This document shows positions 30,687 through 39,271 of a DNA stretch of 64,000 nt, piece after piece; position 1 is the stretch's first letter; every line of letters starts with the position of its first letter. The DNA is from Methanococcoides sp. EBM-47 (GTDB lineage Archaea > Halobacteriota > Methanosarcinia > Methanosarcinales > Methanosarcinaceae). The notes beneath the pieces were generated by a model. The model saw only the letters and a program-made list of their open reading frames with translations. It was not told where the DNA came from and ran no database searches. The translations under genes were made by a program, and so were the position numbers. The stretch lies in assembly GCA_001896725.1 (NCBI GenBank), contig MPPA01000033.1, positions 62,001 to 126,000 on the forward strand, given 5' to 3'.

Positions 30687-31949
30687 TCAGGATGAGATGA
30701 AGGGTATCGCTCCGTATCTTCCCATCAGGTAGCCTTTCAGGATATTCTGGTCTCTACGGACCTGGAATTCCAGCAATGAGTAAAGATTTGTGTTCCCCAC
30801 ATCTGCATCTTTTTCAGTGAACCATATCTGGTCCCTTCTGAAGAGCTCATCATTGAGCAAGTTGGTGTTGTGGGTAGTTATTATCAGCTGGGAGTTGTTC
30901 TGATTGAAGTTCCGGTCGTGGAAGAGTTTGACCAGATGTTCGCTCAGCATTGGGTGCAGCTTTAGTTCCAGTTCATCTACAAACAAGACCTGTCCTTTAC
31001 TGAGGGCTTTCAGCCAGGGACCTATCAGAGAAAAGAATCTTTTTGTCCCTTCGGATTCCTCGGTATTGAAATCAAATGGGATATTGTATTCCTTGCCGTC
31101 TTTATCCTTTGCAAGATGGAAGGTATTGATGTTTATCTCTTGTATTTTTCCACTGTCTATGTTGAAAGTTCTAGGAAGGGATTTCCTTATTGTGATGGGA
31201 AGATCAGATAGGTCCACATCTTCTATACTTGCTGTTACGTCAACAAGACCCAGGTCTGCTCTTTCAAGTGATCTAAGAATGACTTCTTTTGATCCAGCGT
31301 CCTGGTTAAGCATCCTTATTGTAAGCTCTCCATATTCTGATAATGTGCTTGCACCTATTATTCTCAGTTCTTCCCTGAACCATTTGAAAGCTTCCAGAGT
31401 CTGATCATAATTCTGCTGCGCGGAATTTGAGAGGTAAAGAACATTATCCAGGGTCCTTTTTGATATATCGTTCTGGATTCTTTTATCGGTTGTGAATTTG
31501 AACTCGGTAGTGTTCCTTCTTTCGAAGATGAGCGCTTCCCTGTTGTTCGGATAATAGTAAAGGTCCTCATCAATGACTTTGGTACTATCAAAGGATACAG
31601 TATATTTATATCTGATATTCTTCCTGACAAAGAACACACTGAACCTGGTAGGCTGTGATCTGCACTGCGGTGTGAGCTTGAACGGTTCAAAAGGAAGAAA
31701 GTCCCCAACCTGATTCCTGACCGATGTCAGCACTAATTTCTGCAAGTTGAACATTGCTAAAAGTACATTACTTTTTCCGGATGCATTAGCTCCGTAAATA
31801 ACGGCACTTCTCAACAGCCTGTCGTTCTTTCTCAGTGCATCCAGCTCGATCAAATTCCCATCAAGCGATCTGTCAGATGATGCTAACAAACTAAAAGTGA
31901 CCTCATCCCTTATCGAACGGAAATTCTCAGCTTTGAATTCGATCAACAT
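30687..31949 (-). CDS. rloA: RloA-like AAA/ABC-type ATPase
   Basis: 420 aa. MLIEFKAENFRSIRDEV is the usual SMC/RecF-like opening. Walker A GANASGKS is at 53-60, Walker B VLFVDELELKLHP about 320, and an H-loop ITTHNTNLL follows, with the signature-like EGTKRFFSLIG before it. Such stand-alone ATPases partner RloB, AriB or OLD-type nucleases as invasion sensors. It starts 165 bases downstream of gajB, the largest gap in the whole cluster, and a TATA-like box lies there, so rloAB-pglZ-brxL may have its own promoter. AGGTTG precedes ATG. Confidence 0.88.
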   Translation of the reverse strand: MLIEFKAENFRSIRDEVTFSLLASSDRSLDGNLIELDALRKNDRLLRSAVIYGANASGKSNVLLAMFNLQKLVLTSVRNQVGDFLPFEPFKLTPQCRSQPTRFSVFFVRKNIRYKYTVSFDSTKVIDEDLYYYPNNREALIFERRNTTEFKFTTDKRIQNDISKRTLDNVLYLSNSAQQNYDQTLEAFKWFREELRIIGASTLSEYGELTIRMLNQDAGSKEVILRSLERADLGLVDVTASIEDVDLSDLPITIRKSLPRTFNIDSGKIQEININTFHLAKDKDGKEYNIPFDFNTEESEGTKRFFSLIGPWLKALSKGQVLFVDELELKLHPMLSEHLVKLFHDRNFNQNNSQLIITTHNTNLLNDELFRRDQIWFTEKDADVGNTNLYSLLEFQVRRDQNILKGYLMGRYGAIPFISS

Positions 31950-32027
31950 GTTGATAACAACCTATTATGCAGATTTAATTGTGATTTTTGTGATATTTTC
32001 ACTTATATTATAGATAAAACTCTATTA

Positions 32028-32035
32028 TATTTAAA
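32028..32035 (-). promoter_or_regulatory. TATA box candidate for rloA-rloB-pglZ-brxL
   Basis: TTTAAATA on the minus strand, about 80 bases before the rloA ATG, in the only sizeable gap of the cluster. A start about 25 bases downstream leaves a leader near 55 nt. Confidence 0.4.
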
Positions 32036-32113
32036 TTAATTGCTGGATGGAATGTTAATTAAAACTTGGAGTGAGGAGAATGATTGAAGCTTACTTAGTT
32101 TGATGATCTTGAT

Positions 32114-34015
32114 TTAGCGTTGTTGGACTCCCTCTTCAATATACCTAATTTCCCATCCATTTCTCTGCAGATAATCAATTTTATCTTTAACACCATCTTG
32201 ATGGACCGCTACACACAACAAATGAGTGGGTCTTGTCATGCCAACAAAGCACATTTTTAATGACGTAGATTCTAGACTATTGGGAGAGCACCTTTCCTTT
32301 TGCAAATAGTTCAAAGTTCTTTGAACATCATAGTATTTGTTATAATAAGTTTCCAAATAAAGGGTTGCAGAATGAGTTTCTCCTTTAACACTATGAACTG
32401 TAGCTATTTCTATTTCAAGACCCGAATTATCTTCATAAATATTAGGTTTGCTTTCACAGTATTCTTCAGTTTCAATAGTAGGTTCATTTTCAATGAAGGG
32501 TTTTAGTCTATCGATGTTTCTAATATTGAAGATGCGGATAAAATCGGTTTCAATAAAGTTCTGTAATTCATCTCTAATATCAATCCCATTGTGAATGTCT
32601 AAACACCACTTAGCTAAAAGTAAATTAAATTGTTCATATAAATGATTGTCTTTTTCTTTTAAATAATTAAAAAAGGAATTCACCGTGAAATAGCGAGAGT
32701 TTTCATTTTTAATATTACATTCTCGAAGAATTTTAATTAAAGCTTCAACTATACTTTTACGGTAGTAATTAACACCTTTTATGCTAATTCGCTCATCACT
32801 TACCTTTTTTATATAGTCTCTAAGAGTTTCATGATTGGGTATGTCCTTCTGTTTTTTTTGATATGAAGGAAAATACGAAGGTATTGTCCTTTTTCCGTCT
32901 TTTATTTGAGCAACCCATCCTACTGCTTTGAAAACATTTTTCTCAGTTTGTAGACCTTTTTCTACAATTATTTTTGAAAACAAAGGTATTACATTCTCTA
33001 TTGAGTTTTCGTCATAAATAATAACTATTGGTGGGATATCTTTTACTGAATTATTTCCTATTATTTCTTGCGGGATTAGACAGAAATGCTTAACACATGA
33101 AGCAATTTTATTTGAAAACCTTTTACTGCCATTAATGCATAGACAGCTTTCATTTACATTCCAATAGTCTTCCTCATTTGCTGCACCTTCATAATATATT
33201 GATTGATTTAAATCACCATATTTTTGTATAATCATCTTAGAATCATCAAAGATTAAATCAAGTAATTCGTTTTGGTAATTTCCTGTATCTTGCATTTCAT
33301 CAATGAAAACAAAGGCAAAACGTTCTGAAAATAATTTCGTTAAAAGTTCTTCGTAGTTATGAATGTACCAAGATGCTAATGCGTATGCATCATCATAGCA
33401 AAGAACCCCAGTTTTTAACATATCATATTTTAGCCCATAAAGATTTTTATAAGTGACTTTTGTTTTGTCTTTTAGATTACCTATGTTTACCAAATCCTCA
33501 GGATTTGAAAAACTAAACCTAATGGATTGTATAAATTTTACAGGATTACTACGCTTGTCAACCCATAGTTTTGTTCCATAATTTAAACATAAGTATTTCT
33601 TGTAAATGATTTCATTGTATACTTCATCATCAATTATGTAAGGTTTTGTACCGAAAAGTTCTATATACTCAGGAATAGACAAAAATTTGTCTACAAATGA
33701 TTGAATTGTTCCAAAAAAATTAGGGTATTCAAATAATACTTTTCCTTTTGAGCCTAGTTTATCCTTTATTTCGTTTATAGCTACATTCGTATGCGTTAAT
33801 ACACATATTCCTTTATTACCTTCTAAAGGCATTTTTTGAGCTAAAATTGCCAATTTAGCCAATAATGTAGTTGTTTTTCCACTTCCAGGACAAGCTTGAA
33901 TATCCTTTGATTCCATACATTTTATGACAGTTACTCTTTCGGTATCAAATGAAGTTCCTTTGGGTAAGAATATTCTTTCTGCATATTTGATGTCTTCGTC
34001 TAAAATAGTAATCAT
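32114..34015 (-). CDS. gajB: Gabija UvrD-like helicase GajB
   Basis: 633 aa from MITILDEDIKYAERIF. GGAGAA, inside the gajA stop region, stands 7 bases before this ATG; the longer frame to 34054 is not needed. Walker A ACPGSGKTTT at 41-50, SF1 motif II FVFIDEMQD, motif III-like KYGDLNQSIY and a C-terminal VHSVKGETHSATLYLE motif V match GajB. GajB senses DNA ends or nucleotide state and works in a large complex with GajA tetramers. It begins 4 bases after gajA. The gene is much AT-richer than the BREX genes around it. Confidence 0.93.
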   Translation of the reverse strand: MITILDEDIKYAERIFLPKGTSFDTERVTVIKCMESKDIQACPGSGKTTTLLAKLAILAQKMPLEGNKGICVLTHTNVAINEIKDKLGSKGKVLFEYPNFFGTIQSFVDKFLSIPEYIELFGTKPYIIDDEVYNEIIYKKYLCLNYGTKLWVDKRSNPVKFIQSIRFSFSNPEDLVNIGNLKDKTKVTYKNLYGLKYDMLKTGVLCYDDAYALASWYIHNYEELLTKLFSERFAFVFIDEMQDTGNYQNELLDLIFDDSKMIIQKYGDLNQSIYYEGAANEEDYWNVNESCLCINGSKRFSNKIASCVKHFCLIPQEIIGNNSVKDIPPIVIIYDENSIENVIPLFSKIIVEKGLQTEKNVFKAVGWVAQIKDGKRTIPSYFPSYQKKQKDIPNHETLRDYIKKVSDERISIKGVNYYRKSIVEALIKILRECNIKNENSRYFTVNSFFNYLKEKDNHLYEQFNLLLAKWCLDIHNGIDIRDELQNFIETDFIRIFNIRNIDRLKPFIENEPTIETEEYCESKPNIYEDNSGLEIEIATVHSVKGETHSATLYLETYYNKYYDVQRTLNYLQKERCSPNSLESTSLKMCFVGMTRPTHLLCVAVHQDGVKDKIDYLQRNGWEIRYIEEGVQQR

Positions 34016-34019
34016 TAAA

Positions 34020-36065
34020 TTATTCTCCATGAGGAACTTTTTGTGATGTTGCATATTTTATTGCATCGACTAGATATTTCAAATAAGTTTTATCTTCAAT
34101 CAATATCTTTTTGATATCTTCTTTAGGGGATTCGGCTATGATTTTAGCGAAACATTGAGCTACAATAGCTTTAGATGTTGGTTTTGAGTTTGCATTTGAT
34201 TTCCTTAACATTATATTGTAATAGATCTCAAATGCCATTTTCTCATCAGTCCAACTTTGATCTTCCCATGCCTTTAGGTTTGATTCAACTTCTGAATTAA
34301 CATCTGTTATTTTTTCTGTTGTCAAACCAAAGGATTCGCTATTCTCAATTTTTTGAGCATACAGCACTGCTGTATAAAATTCTTTTCTCAACTCACTTAA
34401 AGCAATTACATACTCCAACGTCCAAAATGGTGATACAAAAGGTTCCACAGGTTTCTCTCTGTAATAATTTTCTTTACTCTTAATACCCGCTTCATTCCTT
34501 TCTGAATACTCTACATCTGGTAGATCTTTTCTGGCAGAATTATAAAATATATCTGGTCTAACATCACAATCGGTAATTATGGATACTGGAGTCTCCATAA
34601 TATTATCAGGATTTTTTCTCTGAAAGATTCTAGAATACCTCAAAAAAGCAGTGCTTCCTACATTAACAACAGAAACTCCGTATCGTGACAATGGTAAATC
34701 TATTATTTTTGCGATTGTAGGAATCAATATGTTTTCAGCATCACCTTCTACAAGAATAACTCCTTCTGCAAAAAACAAATTGGCTTTGGTAACATCTAAG
34801 AACCTTTCCAAAAACAGGTAATCTCCTTCTTCTAAGTTGGTATATGTTAAACCCATGTTGAAAACTTTGCCATTTTTACAAATTATGAGATTCTCAAGTT
34901 TTATTTTTGAAGCAAGGTTTGGACTATGAGTTGTTAAGAGCAGCTGAATATTTTCACCATTTTCTTGCATTTCTGCCTGCAGAAAATCGATTAATCTAAG
35001 TTGGGCCTGAGGATGTAAATGAGCTTCAACTTCTTCAATTAAAGTCAGCTTTAACCCATCATATTTTTCTTTTTGCAACAGTAGTAATTCTGTTGCAATA
35101 AATAATAAGTTGTTAGAACCCAATCCTACTTTATTGCTATCTACAGCTAAACTTAGTTTCTCTAAAATAGCCTTTAAACTCATATCAGAAATAGAAATAT
35201 TGGACTTTAGAGCTCTATTTTTACTTGAAAAGTGTTCTAGCAAATAGTTTATCTGGCTAAGTACTTGAGTTTTAGGTGCTTCTACAGAATTTTGGTGAGT
35301 ATCATCTCTTATTGCTTCTTCATCTCCTTCATCGGTTGAAGAAGCTGTTATGGGTTGTGACTGATCATCACCTCTAGTTGCCTGTTCCTCATTAACTTTT
35401 GCTTCTTCAGTTGAAGGAACTATAGATTCACTATTAAAAAATTCTTTTATCAAACAATTCGCTTCGTTTATGGCCTTTTTCAGTGGATGATTTTCTTTAT
35501 CTGCAAAATCTTTATGTGAATGTAGAACTTGTGATAATCTTGAATTTTTTCTAGGATTCAATTCCAACTCTGCATCTCTCAGTGGTTTTAAATAGACGAC
35601 TCTTAGTAAATCACGAGCTTTTTCATTCAATAATGACCCTTGTTCTTCATGTCCTGCTCTAATGTCACGATAGATTCGACCATTTTCTCTTCGAGCTTTT
35701 AGGACGACTCTCAGATAATATATAGATGAACCAACCTCATCTTTCTCAAAGCTCAACCACTCTAAAAAGTTTGCAGCTTCTGTTGTAGTAAACCCTCTAA
35801 AAATGCACTCTATTCTTAATTCTGTTGCTCTTTCATCTTCTCCGACATTAGCAGGAATATGAAAATCTTCATCTTCTAATCTGTAATATTCATAACTTTG
35901 TGTGAGAAGAACAAATTTAATGGCATCAACTATTGCGGTTTTTCCAGAATCATTTTCCCCTACTAGTAAATTTAACCCTGGATTTAATTTAATGTGCAAT
36001 CCCGGTTCTTTTCCATCTCCACCAAATTTTCTGAAATTCCAAATCTTTAATTCGGATAAATAAAT
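34020..36065 (-). CDS. gajA: Gabija OLD-family nuclease GajA (ATT start proposed)
   Basis: About 681 aa. From the proposed start the N-terminus reads YLSELKIWNFRKFGGDGKEP, the first strand of the RecF/OLD ATPase fold, so TTG at 35999 would cut the domain. Counting from that TTG, Walker A GENDSGKT is 14-21, Walker B LTLIEEVEAHLHP about 319-330, H-loop TTHSPN 356-361, and the TOPRIM acids are E418 (ILVEGD) and D477-x-D479. A low-complexity acidic insert occupies about 195-240. Upstream of ATT (36065-36063) is GGAGG with 7-base spacing, and an in-frame TAA lies just before. GajA nicks phage DNA at specific sites when nucleotide levels fall. It lies 25 bases after pglX-C. Confidence 0.92.
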   Translation of the reverse strand: MYLSELKIWNFRKFGGDGKEPGLHIKLNPGLNLLVGENDSGKTAIVDAIKFVLLTQSYEYYRLEDEDFHIPANVGEDERATELRIECIFRGFTTTEAANFLEWLSFEKDEVGSSIYYLRVVLKARRENGRIYRDIRAGHEEQGSLLNEKARDLLRVVYLKPLRDAELELNPRKNSRLSQVLHSHKDFADKENHPLKKAINEANCLIKEFFNSESIVPSTEEAKVNEEQATRGDDQSQPITASSTDEGDEEAIRDDTHQNSVEAPKTQVLSQINYLLEHFSSKNRALKSNISISDMSLKAILEKLSLAVDSNKVGLGSNNLLFIATELLLLQKEKYDGLKLTLIEEVEAHLHPQAQLRLIDFLQAEMQENGENIQLLLTTHSPNLASKIKLENLIICKNGKVFNMGLTYTNLEEGDYLFLERFLDVTKANLFFAEGVILVEGDAENILIPTIAKIIDLPLSRYGVSVVNVGSTAFLRYSRIFQRKNPDNIMETPVSIITDCDVRPDIFYNSARKDLPDVEYSERNEAGIKSKENYYREKPVEPFVSPFWTLEYVIALSELRKEFYTAVLYAQKIENSESFGLTTEKITDVNSEVESNLKAWEDQSWTDEKMAFEIYYNIMLRKSNANSKPTSKAIVAQCFAKIIAESPKEDIKKILIEDKTYLKYLVDAIKYATSQKVPHGE

Positions 36066-36090
36066 GAGTTTCCCTCCTTTTTATATTCAC

Positions 36091-37785
36091 TCATATCTTC
36101 TCCACCAGCCCCTCGAACTTCGCGTAGTTCACCACGACCCCGTCGTCCAGATCGGTCTCAATATATGCATCGGCCTTGTTCTTCAGCACTTCATCATAAG
36201 CCATGAGCTCATCGATCATTTTCCTAAGACGTGCCTTCTCCTGCGCATCCTTTCCTATATCCGAACCGATCATCTCCTTCTTGGCGTCCAGCTTGCCCTC
36301 AAGCTCCAGCAGGTGATCCGTTCTCATCTTGGCAAGCGTCTCCCTGTTGTACCTGTGCATGTAAACAAGGGCATTGAAAGCCCTGCCCTTGCCTGAAGTG
36401 AACAGCCAGTAGATGGGTCTTTTCTTGTACGTCTTCAGATGGTCCTTGTAGAACGACCTCAGGAAATATTCCCGTATCACGGTCTCAGAGGATTTGCTGC
36501 TTTTACCCCCCAGGGCCTCGGCAATGAAATCCAGGTTCTCTGAAAGCTGCTCCTTTCCAAAGGTCACATTGAGGAATTCCTTGAACCTGTCCACAATACC
36601 GTTCTCTAGGTAGTCGTCCTCAAGTATGGGTATGATGTTATCCTCATCCGGCATGAAGCTCGGCTCCGGCACTTGCTTCAGATAATCCCCTATCTTCTCG
36701 CCCTGGTTTGCAAGCACCAGCCCTGGCTTGTCCAGTGAATACCTCCCGAACATGCACCCCACAGCATAGGAGATGAACTCCTTGATCGTATCCGCAAGCA
36801 GCAGAGCTTCCAGCTCTTCCTCGCTCTTATTCCCTTTATACCTGTAATGCGGATTGCATGTCAGCGTGATCTCTGACAGCGGCACATCCGGTGTAAGCTC
36901 ATCCTGCAAACCATACGCCTCAATGAAAATACGGTTGTTCTCCTCCTCCAGCCGCTGCATCTCCAGTGTCATCTCCTTCCAGTGAGCCCGAAGTTTGGCG
37001 TAGGTTTCCCGAAGGGTCGGCTGGCGGTATTCGGGTTGGAGCAGAGGAAGGGTGGTGAAATCCCAGGAAGTTTCGTAGGAATCCCAGTCTTTTTGAGATA
37101 TGTCAATTAAAGTATTTATTAACTCTAAATTTAATTTTGGAATTAACACTAATGGAATATTACCAACAGAAGTTGTTGAGTAATCCAATGTAGGGCTACT
37201 AATCTCTATGTATTTTTGAGCTACTTTACTATTTAATAGCCCATTAGCATAATCCAATAGGGTTCTTGTCTCTGAAAAACATGCTGATCCTTTGGTATCG
37301 AAAATACCATTTTCTGGCATATAACGAAAGGACATTAAGCCAGTGGAGAGTGTAGACCAAGTTATCCCTTCGCAAAAATAATAGTTTTGATTTTTAACTG
37401 TTCTCGTAGGTGATCGATATAAATTTGTAGCATATTGAATAACTTCTTTCCCGTTGTTTTCCCAATTTATAACGAGTTCTCTATTACCATACCAACGCCT
37501 AAATGAGCCACCCTTATAATAAGGAAACCATTTTTGTCCTCTTGAGAACGAACTTTTATTTTTTTCAACTTCATGCCAAATTCTTAAAAAGCGCTCGTTG
37601 TCACTTGTTTGGCATCCCACTCTAGGAAGAGCAATATCTGCTACTTTTTTACCTAAAGAATAGTACTTCAAAAAATTTTTACTTACCCAATACGCGATCG
37701 GACTGCCGGGGATCTTCTTGAAATCAGCCGCAGAGGCGCGGTAGAAGTTGGGAACGGGGTTGGTTGATGAAGTGTTATTGGTCAT
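36091..37785 (-). CDS. pglX: BREX methyltransferase PglX, C-terminal half (TRD and tail) as a separate gene
   Basis: 564 aa. After a short non-homologous leader ([12 protein letters not shown]) it opens with [22 protein letters not shown], an internal PglX sequence that normally follows the methyltransferase domain. Target-recognition segments follow (about 60-230; the DNA here, about 37080-37690, is AT-rich), then the conserved C-terminal region with [36 protein letters not shown] and [19 protein letters not shown]. No catalytic motif is present; these are in pglX-N. The two halves sum to about 1180 aa, the normal PglX length. Its ATG overlaps the end of the AlbA_2 gene by 11 bases, arguing for coupled translation and a split but working subunit. 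Confidence 0.92.
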   Translation of the reverse strand: MTNNTSSTNPVPNFYRASAADFKKIPGSPIAYWVSKNFLKYYSLGKKVADIALPRVGCQTSDNERFLRIWHEVEKNKSSFSRGQKWFPYYKGGSFRRWYGNRELVINWENNGKEVIQYATNLYRSPTRTVKNQNYYFCEGITWSTLSTGLMSFRYMPENGIFDTKGSACFSETRTLLDYANGLLNSKVAQKYIEISSPTLDYSTTSVGNIPLVLIPKLNLELINTLIDISQKDWDSYETSWDFTTLPLLQPEYRQPTLRETYAKLRAHWKEMTLEMQRLEEENNRIFIEAYGLQDELTPDVPLSEITLTCNPHYRYKGNKSEEELEALLLADTIKEFISYAVGCMFGRYSLDKPGLVLANQGEKIGDYLKQVPEPSFMPDEDNIIPILEDDYLENGIVDRFKEFLNVTFGKEQLSENLDFIAEALGGKSSKSSETVIREYFLRSFYKDHLKTYKKRPIYWLFTSGKGRAFNALVYMHRYNRETLAKMRTDHLLELEGKLDAKKEMIGSDIGKDAQEKARLRKMIDELMAYDEVLKNKADAYIETDLDDGVVVNYAKFEGLVEKI

Positions 37786-39271
37786 GTTTTGCTACCTCTT
37801 TAGCAAGGAAAATCTTGCCTTTGTCTGTCAGGCGGTATTTCTGCAATCTGCTGCTTGGTTTTTCTGGGATCGTCATTTCTATCAATTCTTCATCAAGAGC
37901 TGGATGGAGATAGTTATCCCTGAAGGTTGGTCGGTGCTTGATATTCAAAATGTCGCGAAGTTCTCCTGAAGATTTTTCTCTGTCTTGGAGTGATAGTACT
38001 AATTTTAGAATAGGATTATCTGACTGGGTCGGTGACTGGGTCGGTGACTGGGTCGGTGACTGGGTCGGTGACTGGACACCGGGTTCTTCTTTGGCTAAAT
38101 AGCTTTCTGTGGGTACTTCTATGGCTTCCGCTAAGTAGACAATGAACCACATCCGCATTCCTATTTCTATGATCTCCGGCTGGGGGAGTCCTAGCTCTTC
38201 AGCATCCTTAAGGATACGACGGAAACCACTGCCCCACTGCTCGATAATGTCAAGTTCCCTGAAAACTCGCGCAATAACCCGGTTTCTGATCCTTGAGACT
38301 CCCTGCTTAATATCGTCGATGGTCATGCCGGGAAGGAGGATGCCGGGATTCTCTATCTCAATCCTGTCATCAAAGAAGGACACTCTGATAGGTGCACCCC
38401 TTTGAGAATAATCTGCATGGACGATGGCATTCACAAGAGCCTCACGCAGGATCGTAAGGGGAATACTCCACACGTCCTTACGTCTTATCTCAGAGAAATC
38501 GGCGCTTCTGAAAGCATGTTTCTTCAAAAAGAGCATTACGGATTCAACAGACCCCGGAAGGTCTTCATATATCTCGGTATGGTCAAAAATAAATGCCTTA
38601 TCCTTTCCCTTGAAGCGCCCGCACTGTATCCATGCATCCGGGAAATGAAAATCCCTCTGTTTTCCAAAAAGCAGCATAGCGCCTGTGGTCGGAACCAGTC
38701 TGCCCTGCTCCCTGGATAGAAGCTTAAGCGTGATCAATTCCTCTTCGTTCAGCTCCCGTACTCCCTTAAAGCGTTTTTTAGCAACATCAATATCAAGGTC
38801 AGCGGAAGACAGGTCAGACATCGGCATCTCATCGAATGAACTACCTGAAGAGCTTCTCTGAAGCTCGGCAATAAGCTCCCTGTCAGCTTTCCGGTTAGTT
38901 GAACCAAGCCTTACATAAACACCATCAAGATGACCTTCATTCTTGACCCAATGAGGACGTGAACTACTAGGATAGACCTCAACACCCAAGAGGGTCTTAC
39001 CCTCCACTGTCATCAATTCAACATTAGGAACAAGCCTTGGAGCAATATGATCCGCAATTATACTGGACAGCCTCTCTTCCTCATCAAGCGGATTTGGGAC
39101 ACCTATGATCTCCTTTGTCCCATCCTCCACTCCTATCATCAAACGCCCTCCGGCAGTGTTGGCAAACGCTACAAGCGTCTTGATAATGTTCTTTGGTGAC
39201 GAGATATCCCGCTTGAACTCCAGCGTCTTGCCCTCAGGCATGCTGATGAGCCGGGAAATGGGAGGCTTCAT
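37775..39271 (-). CDS. AlbA_2 (Schlafen-like) plus HATPase_c_4 DNA-binding/regulatory protein inserted within PglX
   Basis: 498 aa. Residues about 12-125 form an AlbA_2/Schlafen-type domain ([10 protein letters not shown], then [20 protein letters not shown]). Residues about 265-380 match the ATP-binding domain of RecG-related regulators ([44 protein letters not shown]). An SPTQ tetrapeptide is repeated four times at 401-416. A C-terminal winged helix (about 425-495) follows. Such proteins are usually transcription regulators or putative nucleases of defence loci. It starts inside the last codons of pglX-N (ATGA overlap) and its stop overlaps the pglX-C start. It could regulate BREX, act as its own effector, or bridge the two PglX halves. 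Confidence 0.88.
   Translation of the reverse strand: MKPPISRLISMPEGKTLEFKRDISSPKNIIKTLVAFANTAGGRLMIGVEDGTKEIIGVPNPLDEEERLSSIIADHIAPRLVPNVELMTVEGKTLLGVEVYPSSSRPHWVKNEGHLDGVYVRLGSTNRKADRELIAELQRSSSGSSFDEMPMSDLSSADLDIDVAKKRFKGVRELNEEELITLKLLSREQGRLVPTTGAMLLFGKQRDFHFPDAWIQCGRFKGKDKAFIFDHTEIYEDLPGSVESVMLFLKKHAFRSADFSEIRRKDVWSIPLTILREALVNAIVHADYSQRGAPIRVSFFDDRIEIENPGILLPGMTIDDIKQGVSRIRNRVIARVFRELDIIEQWGSGFRRILKDAEELGLPQPEIIEIGMRMWFIVYLAEAIEVPTESYLAKEEPGVQSPTQSPTQSPTQSPTQSDNPILKLVLSLQDREKSSGELRDILNIKHRPTFRDNYLHPALDEELIEMTIPEKPSSRLQKYRLTDKGKIFLAKEVAKHDQ
38021..38075 (+). repeat. 12-bp tandem repeat encoding SPTQ
   Basis: Four full copies of TGACTGGGTCGG plus a partial fifth (plus-strand reading) encode the SPTQ linker of the AlbA_2 protein. 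Because the unit is 12 bp, copy-number change alters linker length without a frameshift. Confidence 0.95.

Noticed and set aside
30060-31949. Calling the ATPase/TOPRIM pair PARIS (ariA-ariB)
   Set aside because: The small protein has RloB-family signatures rather than an AriB DUF4435 pattern; position and logic are similar, but the family call is RloAB.
38021-38075. Minisatellite or CRISPR relic
   Set aside because: In-frame coding repeat (SPTQ) within the AlbA_2 protein.
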